Part shown: one piece after another, positions 14,547 through 24,149 of the stretch | Numbering within the stretch: the first letter of the stretch is position 1 | Layout: each line of letters begins with the position of its first letter | From: Clostridium polyendosporum | GTDB taxonomy: Bacteria > Bacillota > Clostridia > Clostridiales > Clostridiaceae | Assembly (NCBI RefSeq): GCF_018332455.1 | Contig: NZ_BOPZ01000001.1 | Location: forward strand, 124,001-188,000 | Reading direction: 5' to 3' | DNA length: 64,000 nucleotides | Translations under genes and position numbers: made by a program | The notes under the pieces: model-generated | Databases searched by the model: none | The model's input: only the letters and a program-made list of their open reading frames with translations | Told to the model about the DNA's origin: nothing

Positions 14547-16901
14547 ATGAAGCATAATAAACGCACACAACAATGCAGTATTTTTTTTATATTTTCTAGT
14601 ATATTCTTTTTTTTCTTTCAAAAATCTGTTTATGCCGTAGGTGAAGATAGGAAAAATGTACTGATTTTAAGTTCCTATGGAAATGAAAGTGCTATTTTAT
14701 CTGGAAATGAATCAAGACAATGGACTGATGAAATTATATCTTCTATAAATTCTAAGTTTATAGATAGTAAAAAAAATATAAATGTAAAAATGGAATATAT
14801 GGGTTTAGGATATAAAGCTTGGCCACAATATTATGAGCTATACCAACATAATTTTACAAATACTAAATTCGATGTTGTAATTAGTCTAGATGATAATGCA
14901 TTTAATTTTTTGCTACAGTATGGAGATAAGTTATTTGCCAATACTCCTGTTGTATTCAGTGGTGTATATACATTTAATAAGTCTATTATTAGTGAGCACC
15001 CCCTTTTTACTGGGATAGTAAAGAGTCATGATACTGAACGCACTTTAGATATTTCTTTGAAGCTTCATCCTAATACTAAACAAATATTTGTAATTGATGA
15101 TCATGAAGAATCCATGAAATGGGCATCTACTTTATATAAAGATAAAGTTAACATAGTGTTTTCTGATGTGGATAATATTCTAGAAGCTAAAGAAAAAATA
15201 AATAATCTACCTAAAGATACTGTTATTTATTTTAGTAAAACATTTAAGGATGATAAAGGTCAAGACATCTCTATTCAGAAAAGTACAGATTTTCTATTTA
15301 AAGATATTAACATACCTGTTTATTCTAAATACTACATACAACTTAACAGAGAAAGTGTTGGGGGAATGATTACAAATGGTACTAACTTAGGAAAAGAAGT
15401 AAGTCAATTAGCTTTAAGAGTATTAGATGGTGAGAAACCCTCGGATATTCCTGTTACTGAAGATTTGTCTCATAACTATGTATTTAATTATGATAAATTA
15501 AAACAATTTCATATTAACTTAAAAGCTTTACCTAAAGGGTCACAGATAGTCAATCAGCCTTCTAAATTTTATAATATATCTAAAACGCAAGTTTTGTATT
15601 TAATAACTGGTATTATATTTGTTATTGTTCTAGCAATATCTTTTGTAATTATTAATATATATAGACGTAGACTTGCTGAAAGATTATTATCTGATAGTGA
15701 GAGTGTGTTATATACAGTAATGGATTCCACTCCGAATATAATCTACATGAGAAGTCCCGAGGGGAAGTTTCTTAAGGCAAATAATACAGTTTTAAACTTA
15801 TTAGATATTAGCGAAAAGGATTTTGAAAATAAAAGTGTTGATGAGTTAACCAATTCATCAGTTGATGCAAAGTATGTACTGGAAAGTTGGATGGATCAAG
15901 ATGAGGAAGCATGGAAATGTGGCACTATGTATAGAAGTGAAGAAGTTATACCAGATAAAAAAGAGAACATTGATAGATTTTATGATACATTAAGAATACC
16001 TCTATTTAATGATGATGGAACCCGTAGAGGATTAGTTTTATTTGGACTTGATATTACAGATCATAAGAACAATGAAGAAAATTCAAAGCTTATTCAAGAA
16101 ATGATGCACTATGATAAGTTAAAAACTAATTTCTTCTCTAATATTTCTCATGAACTGAGAACACCATTAAATTTAATTTTTAGTGCTCTTCAAATTATAG
16201 AATTGAAAACTAATGTATTTAGGGAAGAACAAGAGAGCGTAGAAAAGTATATAACTATAATGAGACAAAACTGCTATAGACTGCTTAGAATTATAGGTAA
16301 TCTTATTGATATAACAAAGATTGATGCAGGACATTTTTTTACACATCATCAAAATAGGGATATAGTAAATATCGTTGAAAATATTGTATTATCAGTTGTT
16401 GATTATGTTGAAAGCAAAGGTATTTCTATTACTTTTGATACAGAAATAGAAGAAAAAATTATGGCTTTTGATCCAGATGCCATGGAAAGAATCATACTTA
16501 ATCTATTATCAAACTCTATAAAATTTACTCGTAGTGGTGGAAGTATAGAAGTTAATATATATGATAAGGTAAATAGTATAGTAATATCTGTTAAAGATAC
16601 TGGGATAGGAATACCTATTGAGAAGCAATCTTCAATATTTGAAAAATTCGTTCAGGTGGACAAGTCTTTATCTAGAAATAGAGAAGGAAGTGGAATAGGT
16701 CTTTCATTAGTTAAGGAATTAGTAGTCATCCATAATGGAACTATTGAATTAGAAAGTATTCCGGATAAAGGAAGCGAGTTTAGAATAGAGATTCCTGTAA
16801 GATTGATACATGAGGATGAAAACTCTACTGAATTTAACATCTATACAAGTGAAGATAAGGTAGAAAGGATTAAAATAGAGTTTTCTGATATATATAATTA
16901 G
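14547..16901 (+). CDS. Membrane sensor histidine kinase with extracytoplasmic ABC-type substrate-binding domain, PAS domain and no adjacent response regulator
   Basis: 784 residues. A signal-like N-terminal segment (about 10-30) is followed by an outside domain (about 35-335) resembling the ABC_sub_bind family (NVLILSSYGNE ... DVVISLDDNAFNFLL ... TPVVFSGVY). A membrane segment lies at about 348-372 and a PAS domain at about 385-505. Then come HisKA with phospho-acceptor His535 (NISHELRTPLN) and HATPase_c with N box (NLLSNSIKF), G1 (VKDTGIGIP) and G2 (GSGIGLSLV). It lies between the GH13_20 and GH31 genes, so sensing of a saccharide is a reasonable guess. No response regulator gene lies nearby. 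TTAGGAGG precedes the ATG, and a terminator follows. Confidence 0.85.
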   Translation: MKHNKRTQQCSIFFIFSSIFFFFFQKSVYAVGEDRKNVLILSSYGNESAILSGNESRQWTDEIISSINSKFIDSKKNINVKMEYMGLGYKAWPQYYELYQHNFTNTKFDVVISLDDNAFNFLLQYGDKLFANTPVVFSGVYTFNKSIISEHPLFTGIVKSHDTERTLDISLKLHPNTKQIFVIDDHEESMKWASTLYKDKVNIVFSDVDNILEAKEKINNLPKDTVIYFSKTFKDDKGQDISIQKSTDFLFKDINIPVYSKYYIQLNRESVGGMITNGTNLGKEVSQLALRVLDGEKPSDIPVTEDLSHNYVFNYDKLKQFHINLKALPKGSQIVNQPSKFYNISKTQVLYLITGIIFVIVLAISFVIINIYRRRLAERLLSDSESVLYTVMDSTPNIIYMRSPEGKFLKANNTVLNLLDISEKDFENKSVDELTNSSVDAKYVLESWMDQDEEAWKCGTMYRSEEVIPDKKENIDRFYDTLRIPLFNDDGTRRGLVLFGLDITDHKNNEENSKLIQEMMHYDKLKTNFFSNISHELRTPLNLIFSALQIIELKTNVFREEQESVEKYITIMRQNCYRLLRIIGNLIDITKIDAGHFFTHHQNRDIVNIVENIVLSVVDYVESKGISITFDTEIEEKIMAFDPDAMERIILNLLSNSIKFTRSGGSIEVNIYDKVNSIVISVKDTGIGIPIEKQSSIFEKFVQVDKSLSRNREGSGIGLSLVKELVVIHNGTIELESIPDKGSEFRIEIPVRLIHEDENSTEFNIYTSEDKVERIKIEFSDIYN

Positions 16902-16940
16902 CAAACAGTATCATAGAGAATTTTAGTTTCTTAATATTTA

Positions 16941-16977
16941 GAGGGAGTGCAATTTTTGTACTCCTTAAATTTTTTTA
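16941..16977 (+). terminator. Rho-independent terminator after the sensor kinase
   Basis: AGGGAGTGCAA pairs with TTGTACTCCTT (two imperfect pairs) around a short T loop, followed by a T7 run. Confidence 0.75.
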
Positions 16978-17230
16978 TCAGGTAACTAAATTAGGAGCTA
17001 TATGAGAGTAAATATTTAATGGAAACATAGCATTACCGTGAAATATTTTTTCTTTATAAGTTATTATTGTGCATATTTACATCATTCTTACTATTTTGGT
17101 CAAAATAATGTTATTTTTAGATAAAATAACGCAAGTTCTTAATTTTAAATGTAGATATAATGTTATTATAATACTAAAATTCAATAAATTAGAAGTTAAT
17201 ATTATAAAATGCTTTAGGGAGGGTAAAGTA
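16978..17230. other. Intergenic region upstream of the GH31 gene
   Basis: AT-rich. A TATAAT at 17156-17161 could be a -10, but no convincing -35 stands at the right distance. No LacI-type operator CAANCGNTTG was seen here, so the GH31-debranching pair may not be under the local repressor. Confidence 0.4.
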
Positions 17231-19588
17231 ATGTTTGGTAAAATTATTTCATATGAACATCATGATAATAAAGTGAGAATTAACTTTGAACATAGAGTTG
17301 GGAAAATTGAAGTAATAACGCCTAATATAGTAAACGTTTTTTCTTCATTTAAATATCAAGACCATTTTTCAAGAGCAATAGAAGATCTTGAAATAGTAAA
17401 ATGCAATTTTACTGTAGATAAAAAAGATAAATATATAGAAGTTATTACTGATGAATTAATAGTGAAGATTTATGATGAATTTAAGGTAGATTTCTATAAT
17501 AAGTCCTTAGAAATTTTATGTGAAGATTATAGAGGAGAAAGAGACTCTTTCATAAGGAGAGGTTGCGGTTCTATTGCAGAGGAAGAAGGTCATAAGGTTG
17601 AAAAGAATACTGATAATCATAAAATACAAGTTATAAAGAAAATATATGGGGATGAAAAGTTTTATGGACTTGGAGATAAAACAGGTCACTTAAATAAGAG
17701 GGGATATAACTATGAAATGTGGAATACCGATGATCCATCTCCACATGTAGAATCTTATAAATCTCTTTATAAATCAATACCTTTCTTTATAACCTTAAGA
17801 GAAAAATATACTTTTGGTATTTTCCTTGATAATAACTTTAAGACTTACTTTGATATGGGAAAAGAAAATAGTAACTATTATTACTTTGGTTCTGATGACG
17901 GAAACTTAGATTATTATTTTATAACCGGTATAGACATGGCTGAAGTTGTTAATGGATATACCTATCTAACAGGAAAAACACCATTACCACAAAAATGGAC
18001 ACTAGGGTATCAACAATGTAGATGGTCTTATACTCCAGAGAGTAGGATAAGAGAAGTAGCAAATAATTTTAGAAATAAGGATATACCTTGTGATGTTCTT
18101 CATTTAGATATTGACTACATGGATGCTTTTAAGGTTTTTACATGGGATAAAGAAAAATTCCCAGAGCCAACAAAGTTACTAAAAGATTTAAAAGATAATG
18201 GCTTTAAAGTAGTAACTATCATAGATCCAGGAGTTAAGAAAGAATCGGGTTATGATATTTATGAAGAAGGATTAAAAAATAACTATTTTGCTGTAGATAA
18301 AGATGGAATAACTTATGTTAATAAAGTATGGCCAGGGGATTCAGTATTCCCAGATTTCTCTGATAGTAAGGTTAGAGCATGGTGGGCAGAAAATCAAAAG
18401 ATAATGGTTGATACGGGTGTTAGTGGAATATGGAATGATATGAATGAACCAGCTAGTTTTAATGGACCACTACCAGATGATGTTCAGTTTAGAAATGAAG
18501 GTAGGGGTGGAGATCATACAGAAATTCACAATGTATATGGACATCTTATGTCAAAAGCAACCTTCGAGGGCTTAAAGAAACATACAAATAAACGTCCTTT
18601 TGTAATAACAAGAGCTTGCTATGCAGGTTCACAAAAGTACTCAACAGTATGGACAGGCGATAATCAAAGCTTTTGGGAGCATTTAAGAATGTCTATACCT
18701 ATGCTTTGTAACTTAGGACTCAGTGGTATATCCTTTGCAGGGGTAGATGTTGGTGGTTTTAGTTTTGATTGTACTCCTGAGCTCTTATCTAGATGGGTAC
18801 AGGTAGGATGCTTCTCCCCTCTATTCAGAAATCACTCTTCTATGCTCACAAGAGATCAAGAACCCTGGGCTTTTGATGAAGAAACATTAAATATAAATAG
18901 AAAATACATTAAGCTAAGATATAAGCTACTACCATATTTATATGACTTATTATGGCAGGGAGAAACTACTGGATTGCCCGTTATGAGACCACTAGTGCTT
19001 CATTATAGTGATGATGATAAGGTACATGAAATTAATGATGAATTCTTAGTTGGTAAGAATATACTTGTAGCTCCAGTTGTTGAACAAGGCAAGAGAAGTA
19101 GAGCGATATATCTTCCAAAGGGTAAATGGATAGACTATTGGACAAAGGAAGAATTAGAAGGTGGCAGAACAATATTAAAAGAGGCTCCACTAGATCTATG
19201 TCCTATATATATTAAGGTTGGAAGTATTATTCCTAACTATCCAGTGCAAAACTATGTTGGTGAGAAGGAAATAGAAGAACTAACCATTGATATATATCCA
19301 GGTAATGGACACTATACACATTACTTAGACGATGGAGAAAGCTTCAATTATAAAAGTGGAAAGTATAATTTATATGATTTTACAATGAAGGAAGGTAACG
19401 GAGTAACTCTAGAGATAAAGACACCACACTTAGAATATGAAAAGGGCTATAGCACTTTTAGAATACTAATAAATAGCACTGAAATAAAGGATGTAAAATT
19501 CAACGGTAAAGATATAGCATATGAAACAAAGAAACATGTAGTTGAGTTCTCAATTAAAGCAGAAGAGGGGATATTAGTTATAAAATAA
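17231..19588 (+). CDS. Alpha-glucosidase (GH31)
   Basis: 785 residues. An N-terminal beta domain is followed by a GH31 barrel with nucleophile Asp403 in GIWNDMNEPA and acid/base Asp477 in WTGDNQSFWEHL; LHLDIDYMDAFKVFTWD and RNHSS are further family blocks. It hydrolyses terminal alpha-glucosidic bonds of oligosaccharides in the cytoplasm (no signal peptide). The frame is open from a TTG at 17069, adding 54 residues rich in hydrophobic and Lys codons, but only the ATG at 17231 has an SD (GGGAGGG), so the shorter form is chosen. It forms an operon with the debranching enzyme 27 bases downstream. Confidence 0.92.
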   Translation: MFGKIISYEHHDNKVRINFEHRVGKIEVITPNIVNVFSSFKYQDHFSRAIEDLEIVKCNFTVDKKDKYIEVITDELIVKIYDEFKVDFYNKSLEILCEDYRGERDSFIRRGCGSIAEEEGHKVEKNTDNHKIQVIKKIYGDEKFYGLGDKTGHLNKRGYNYEMWNTDDPSPHVESYKSLYKSIPFFITLREKYTFGIFLDNNFKTYFDMGKENSNYYYFGSDDGNLDYYFITGIDMAEVVNGYTYLTGKTPLPQKWTLGYQQCRWSYTPESRIREVANNFRNKDIPCDVLHLDIDYMDAFKVFTWDKEKFPEPTKLLKDLKDNGFKVVTIIDPGVKKESGYDIYEEGLKNNYFAVDKDGITYVNKVWPGDSVFPDFSDSKVRAWWAENQKIMVDTGVSGIWNDMNEPASFNGPLPDDVQFRNEGRGGDHTEIHNVYGHLMSKATFEGLKKHTNKRPFVITRACYAGSQKYSTVWTGDNQSFWEHLRMSIPMLCNLGLSGISFAGVDVGGFSFDCTPELLSRWVQVGCFSPLFRNHSSMLTRDQEPWAFDEETLNINRKYIKLRYKLLPYLYDLLWQGETTGLPVMRPLVLHYSDDDKVHEINDEFLVGKNILVAPVVEQGKRSRAIYLPKGKWIDYWTKEELEGGRTILKEAPLDLCPIYIKVGSIIPNYPVQNYVGEKEIEELTIDIYPGNGHYTHYLDDGESFNYKSGKYNLYDFTMKEGNGVTLEIKTPHLEYEKGYSTFRILINSTEIKDVKFNGKDIAYETKKHVVEFSIKAEEGILVIK

Positions 19589-19615
19589 AACTTGGATTAG
19601 ATAGGAGGAAGAAAA

Positions 19616-21631
19616 GTGGAGCTTGCATACAAGTTAGGTAGAGGAAATTGGAGGACAATTGAAGAAGGAAATGAAAAAGAGTGGCTGATAGGAAATGGTA
19701 TTGGTGGATATTCTGGACATACCATCGTAGGTGGGGGATTCAGATCCTTTCACGGATATTTAATTGCAGCAATGAATCCTCCAGTTGAAAGATATGTAGT
19801 GCTTACAAGAACACAAGAGCAAATAATTGTTGATGACAGGGAATATGATTTAACTTCACAACAGTATGTTAATTATGCTAAAAATGGTCAACAATATCTC
19901 CAAAGATTTATTTTTGATTCTGTTCCTCAGTATATTTATCAGGTAGAAGATATTAATATTAAGAAAACTATATCCATGGAATATGGTCATAATACAGTGG
20001 TTGTATGTTATGAAGTTAAGAATGGTAACAAACCATCAAAATTAAATGTAGTACCTTTGCTAAACTTTAGATATGCAGGCGAAACAACAGAAAGAAGTAA
20101 GTTAAATTTTGATTTAGATCTTAACGACAATGTATTGAAACTAGTTCCACATTTCAAAAAGGATATAACTATAAATCTTTTTGCATCTGAAGGGGAATTT
20201 GTTGATAGGGCACTTCGTCCAACTAGCATGGCAACACCTAATTATTTGATAGAAGATAATCATTATTATGGTTTTGATAATAGAAATGGATCTTTAGGAT
20301 TAGATAATCATTATACTCCTTATGACATACAAATAGAGTTACAATCCTTTGAAAGAAAGAAGTTTTATATTAAATGTACAGTGGAAGAACTTAATGAAAA
20401 GGATGGATTTGCAATTATTGAGGAGTATAAAAACAGGGCTAATAAGCTTATGGAACAATCAGGTTATAAAAATCCTTTAGCATTAAACTTAGCAAAAGCA
20501 GCAGATCATTTTATCGTAAATCGTAAAAGTACTGGTTTAAAGACAGTACTTGCAGGTTTTCCTTGGTTTACTGATTGGGGACGTGATACAATGATTGCTT
20601 TTGAAGGGTTAACCCTATGCACTAAGAGGTTTGATGATGCAAGAGAGATATTAGAGTCATTCGTTAAATACATTAAGAAGGGTCTTGTTCCTAATGTATT
20701 TCCAGATAAGGGTTCAGAGCCACAATATAATACTGTGGATGCTTCTCTTTGGTATATACATGCAGTATACCAATATCTTAAGTACACTGGTCAGCAAGAA
20801 GATTATAGTTTTGTTGAAGAAAAGTTATATGAAAAGATGATTGAAATCATAAAAGCTTATGCAACAAGTACTGATTTCTCAATAGGTATGGATGAAGATG
20901 GATTAGTACATGCAGGTGGAGGATTAGATCAAGTAACTTGGATGGATGTTAGGGTAGGAGATTTTGTAGTTACTCCAAGACATGGAAAACCTGTTGAGGT
21001 AAATGCGTTATGGTATAATGCACTTTGTATTATGAAGGACTTATCAAAGAAATTTAGTAAGGATTATAGCCTCTATGAAGAATTATCTATTAAGGTTAAG
21101 AAGTCTTTTAATAATAAGTTTTGGAATGAAAAAGAGGAATGTTTATTTGATGTAGTTGATGAAAATGATTCTAAAATAAGACCTAATCAGATTTGGGCTG
21201 TTTCTCTTCCATTTACAATGTTAGATAGACTTAAGGAAAAAAAGATAGTAGATAAAGTGTATAAGGAACTATATTCTACTTATGGATTAAGGTCATTAAC
21301 ATTTAAAGATATAGGTTTCAAGAAACAATATATAGGTAAGCTATTTGATAGAGATTGTGCATACCATATGGGAACAACTTGGGTGTATCCAATAGGAGCA
21401 TTTATATCAGCATATTGTAAAGTAAATGACCATTCAACTGAAGCTATAGCTAGGGCAAAAGAAATGTGTGAAGTTTTTGAAGACCATATGAGTGATGGAT
21501 GTATAAATGGTATAGCTGAGATTTTTGATGGAGAATTTACTTCAACAAGTAGAGGGTGCTTTACTCAGGCTTGGAGTGTTGCTGAGGTATTAAGAGCTTA
21601 TACTGTAGATGTCCTACCATATTGTGAGTAG
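19616..21631 (+). CDS. Glycogen/amylopectin debranching enzyme (amylo-alpha-1,6-glucosidase, GH133 type)
   Basis: 671 residues. The N-terminal GDE_N-type domain (EWLIGNGIGGYSGHTIVGGG ... SFHGYLIAAMNPP) is followed by a GDE_C (alpha/alpha)6 barrel starting near residue 285, with GFPWFTDWGRDTM at about 312-324 containing the conserved Asp residues. Enzymes of this bacterial/archaeal form remove alpha-1,6 branch glucose from glycogen or amylopectin limit dextrins. The start codon is GTG with TAGGAGG eight bases ahead. It follows the GH31 gene closely and completes the intracellular set needed for branched maltodextrins. Confidence 0.88.
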   Translation: MELAYKLGRGNWRTIEEGNEKEWLIGNGIGGYSGHTIVGGGFRSFHGYLIAAMNPPVERYVVLTRTQEQIIVDDREYDLTSQQYVNYAKNGQQYLQRFIFDSVPQYIYQVEDINIKKTISMEYGHNTVVVCYEVKNGNKPSKLNVVPLLNFRYAGETTERSKLNFDLDLNDNVLKLVPHFKKDITINLFASEGEFVDRALRPTSMATPNYLIEDNHYYGFDNRNGSLGLDNHYTPYDIQIELQSFERKKFYIKCTVEELNEKDGFAIIEEYKNRANKLMEQSGYKNPLALNLAKAADHFIVNRKSTGLKTVLAGFPWFTDWGRDTMIAFEGLTLCTKRFDDAREILESFVKYIKKGLVPNVFPDKGSEPQYNTVDASLWYIHAVYQYLKYTGQQEDYSFVEEKLYEKMIEIIKAYATSTDFSIGMDEDGLVHAGGGLDQVTWMDVRVGDFVVTPRHGKPVEVNALWYNALCIMKDLSKKFSKDYSLYEELSIKVKKSFNNKFWNEKEECLFDVVDENDSKIRPNQIWAVSLPFTMLDRLKEKKIVDKVYKELYSTYGLRSLTFKDIGFKKQYIGKLFDRDCAYHMGTTWVYPIGAFISAYCKVNDHSTEAIARAKEMCEVFEDHMSDGCINGIAEIFDGEFTSTSRGCFTQAWSVAEVLRAYTVDVLPYCE

Positions 21632-21696
21632 TTTTTTGAGCTCAATATATATATCTTTTTATTTTCATAATAAAAACCATTGGGAGGAGTAAAACA

Positions 21697-22278
21697 ATGA
21701 ATTTGAGAGAAAAAATGTGTGCAAGTAAAATGTATAATGATTATTCAAAAGAATTGATTGAAGCAAGAAAACGCGCACTTTTATTAACTAATCAGTATAA
21801 TCAAAGTTTTGGACAACCAACGGAAGAACGAATAAAAATCTTAGACCAACTTTTAGAGAATCATGGTAAAAGTACACATTTTGAGCCAAACTTTCGCTGT
21901 GAATTTGGCTTTAATATCACCATAGGAGATAATTTTTTTGCAAACTTTGACTGTATTATTTTAGATTGTGCTAAAGTGATTATTGGTGATAATGTATTGT
22001 TCGGACCAAGAGTTGGTATTTATCTAGCTAACCATGCGACTATAGCTGAGGAACGTGCTGCTGGTGGATGTTATGCAAAACCTGTAACCATTGGAAATAA
22101 TGTTTGGATCGGTGGTGGAGTTAATATAAACCAAGGCGTAACAATAGGAAATAATACTATCATTGGTTCTGGTAGTGTTGTTACAAAAGATATTCCAGAT
22201 AATGTTGTTGCAGCAGGTAATCCATGTAGAGTATTAAGAGCCATTACTGAAGCAGATAGAACTGGTTTTTTAGGGTAA
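21697..22278 (+). CDS. maa: Sugar O-acetyltransferase (maltose/galactoside acetyltransferase type)
   Basis: A 193-residue left-handed beta-helix acetyltransferase. A Maa N-terminal domain (MCASKMYNDYSKELIEARKR) is followed by hexapeptide repeats (IGDNFFANFDCIIL, ITIGDNFF, VTIGNNVWIGGGV, VTIGNNTIIGSGS). The active-site His is in LANHATIAEERAAGG and the acetyl-CoA loop in IGGGVNINQGV. It would transfer acetyl groups to maltose or glucose, thought to detoxify excess sugars. GGAGG precedes the ATG. 4 of its 10 Arg codons are CGN, more than the neighbouring catabolic genes, though less extreme than the GH13 gene at 3070. Confidence 0.88.
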   Translation: MNLREKMCASKMYNDYSKELIEARKRALLLTNQYNQSFGQPTEERIKILDQLLENHGKSTHFEPNFRCEFGFNITIGDNFFANFDCIILDCAKVIIGDNVLFGPRVGIYLANHATIAEERAAGGCYAKPVTIGNNVWIGGGVNINQGVTIGNNTIIGSGSVVTKDIPDNVVAAGNPCRVLRAITEADRTGFLG

Positions 22279-22412
22279 AGTTATGGATATAAACAAATTG
22301 ATAGCAGGTATAAACAATATTAATCACTAGAATAAGATGGAAGCAGAAATTAACAAAAATAATAGTATTTTAGTTCCAGCATCACTAGGGAAGTATACAC
22401 TAATAACTAATT
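22279..22412 (+). other. Gene-poor stretch with possible coding relic
   Basis: Directly after maa, an ATG at 22283 opens a 15-codon frame (MDINKLIAGINNINH) and an ATG at 22337 opens another short frame reading into the palindrome at 22413. Neither has a clear SD. They may be debris of one or two decayed genes; I do not recognise the family. Confidence 0.25.
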
Positions 22413-22451
22413 GGGCTGTCCCAAAAGCATGAAATGCTTTTGGGACAGCCC
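22413..22451. repeat. Perfect 17-bp inverted repeat (GGGCTGTCCC type)
   Basis: The arms 22413-22429 and 22435-22451 are perfectly complementary (begin GGGCTGTCCCAAAAGCA) around TGAAA. It is much more GC-rich than its surroundings and lacks a T run on either side. It could stop transcription from maa, or be a relic of an IS with GGGCTGTC-type ends (as in IS1182-like elements). Confidence 0.6.
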
Positions 22452-22599
22452 TTGTGTTACTCTTTCGGAATATTGTGTATTAACAAAATTAAAATTTAAA
22501 TAACAAAAAAATGTAATATATTAAACTTATGTATAAAATTATAATTTTTGAAAATAATACTAGGATGAATTTCCAGTCATAAATATGGAAAAATTTCAA

Positions 22600-22628
22600 T
22601 TAACTGCATAATGAGTTGCTGGCATAAT
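22600..22628 (+). promoter_or_regulatory. Candidate promoter of the V-ATPase operon
   Basis: TTAACT (22600-22605), a 17-base spacer and CATAAT (22623-22628), 45 bases before the first ATPase gene. Both hexamers are imperfect, so this is tentative. The rest of 22452-22599 shows nothing recognisable. Confidence 0.35.
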
Positions 22629-22672
22629 ACATTTATACAAAGATGATTATTTTTCTTAGTATGGAGGTTTAT

Positions 22673-22990
22673 ATGGAACTTATCATTCAACAAATTATAA
22701 ATATTGATAATTGTGCGGAAAGTTATAGAAAAGATACTAAAAGATTACTAAATGAAAAGGAAAAAGAGTTAGAGGATGAGATAAATGAGCTTTGGATGCA
22801 CTGGTATAGTGAAAAAAAAGTAATAAGCACTGATACATTGAAAAGAATGGAGGAAGAGGGCGAAGAAATGGCCAAAAAGATAAGAGCGGAAGGGGAACAG
22901 AAGCTTAGTATTATTAAGAATGAATTTAACAATAGAAAGATGATTATTGTGGATGAAGTAGTTTCGAGGATAACAAAATTAAACACTTAA
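22673..22990 (+). CDS. V-type ATPase G/H-like peripheral-stalk subunit
   Basis: 105 residues, nearly all Lys/Glu-rich helix (about residues 15-95) as expected for the coiled-coil stalk partner of subunit E. An ATG at 22661 is in frame, but GGAGG at 22663-22667 serves the ATG at 22673. The identification rests mainly on position (first gene of the ATPase operon) and composition. The protein would join subunit E in holding the catalytic head still. Confidence 0.65.
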   Translation: MELIIQQIINIDNCAESYRKDTKRLLNEKEKELEDEINELWMHWYSEKKVISTDTLKRMEEEGEEMAKKIRAEGEQKLSIIKNEFNNRKMIIVDEVVSRITKLNT

Positions 22991-23093
22991 TTAATTAAAA
23001 AGTATCGTCAGTTATTAATATTTTTTAAAAATCCTAAGTTAAGATATAAGCAAATATATGTATTACTGTTATTACGCTTATGGTGGTGATTAG

Positions 23094-24134
23094 ATGGGAG
23101 ATATAGTAAAGTATGGGGCTATTAATGCAAAGGTAAAGGCTCTGACGGGAAGAATGATTAAAAAAGATCAATATAAAAAGTTATTAAATGCTGTAAATTT
23201 TATGGAATGTATTAAGATACTAAAGGAAGAAACTTCTTATGTATCACTTTTAAATGCACTAGATCTGGATAATATTCACAGAATAGAACTAGAAGTGGCT
23301 ATAAATAAATATTATACATTCATATATGAAAAATTAGTACATTACTTTAATGGGGAATATAGAAGATTCTTTAAGGAGTTTTTTCGTAGGTTGGAGATAG
23401 AGGATTTAAAGATAATATTAAGAGGGAAAGCCATTAATAAGAATAGTGAAGAGATTTTTAGAATGCTTACCTCCAGTAGTAAGCTTAGTTCAATGGATCT
23501 TAAAGAACTCATAACTTCAAAAAAATTAGAAGTGTTTGTAGAAAAACTAAGAGATACTCCATACTATAACTCACTTAAAATTTTAATTAAAAATATAGGG
23601 CATAAGGATTTATATAGAATAGAAACTGAGTTAGATCTACTATATTTCGAAAGAATACAGCGATCTCTTAAGTTATTAGATACCAAGGATAGAGAAGTTA
23701 TTTTAAAGTTCATTGGTATAGAGGGAGATATTTTAAACTTATCGTGGATTTTTAGAGGAAGATTAATATATAACATTTCACCAGAGGTGTTGTTTAATCT
23801 TACTACACCTTTTACATTTAACATAAGAAAAAGTCTCATTAAAGAGTTATGCTACATAAGAAGTTTTGAGGAGTTTAGAGATAAGATTAGGATATCTCCT
23901 TATGATAAGATTTATGCAAATCAAAATTCAGAAGAAATTGAAATAAGAGAAAGGGCTTTTAAATATAAATTATATAAAAGGTTCTTAAGAGAAAATAAAA
24001 ATGACATTTCTGTAGTTATTAGTTATTTATTGCTTATGAAACTTGAAATCATGAATATAATTACCATTGCTGAAAGTAAAAGATATAATATGACTTTTGA
24101 TGAGATATATAAGTATATTTCTTTTTCGTTGTGA
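23094..24134 (+). CDS. ntpC: V-type ATPase subunit C (AC39/d-like)
   Basis: 346 residues, all alpha-helical in appearance, beginning GDIVKYGAINAKVKALTGRMI, which is typical of the V0 d/AC39 family. Internal repeats of the helical fold are visible (FMECIKILKEE and FRRLEIEDLKIILR). It is the funnel that couples the central shaft (D/F) to the membrane ring. GGTGGTGAT precedes the ATG. A 15-base gap separates it from subunit I. Confidence 0.88.
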   Translation: MGDIVKYGAINAKVKALTGRMIKKDQYKKLLNAVNFMECIKILKEETSYVSLLNALDLDNIHRIELEVAINKYYTFIYEKLVHYFNGEYRRFFKEFFRRLEIEDLKIILRGKAINKNSEEIFRMLTSSSKLSSMDLKELITSKKLEVFVEKLRDTPYYNSLKILIKNIGHKDLYRIETELDLLYFERIQRSLKLLDTKDREVILKFIGIEGDILNLSWIFRGRLIYNISPEVLFNLTTPFTFNIRKSLIKELCYIRSFEEFRDKIRISPYDKIYANQNSEEIEIRERAFKYKLYKRFLRENKNDISVVISYLLLMKLEIMNIITIAESKRYNMTFDEIYKYISFSL

Positions 24135-24149
24135 AAGAGGTGATCCTTT

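Noticed and set aside
17069-17230. 54-residue N-terminal extension of the GH31 enzyme
   Set aside because: It has no SD, its codons read like AT-rich spacer, and GGGAGGG directly precedes the ATG at 17231.
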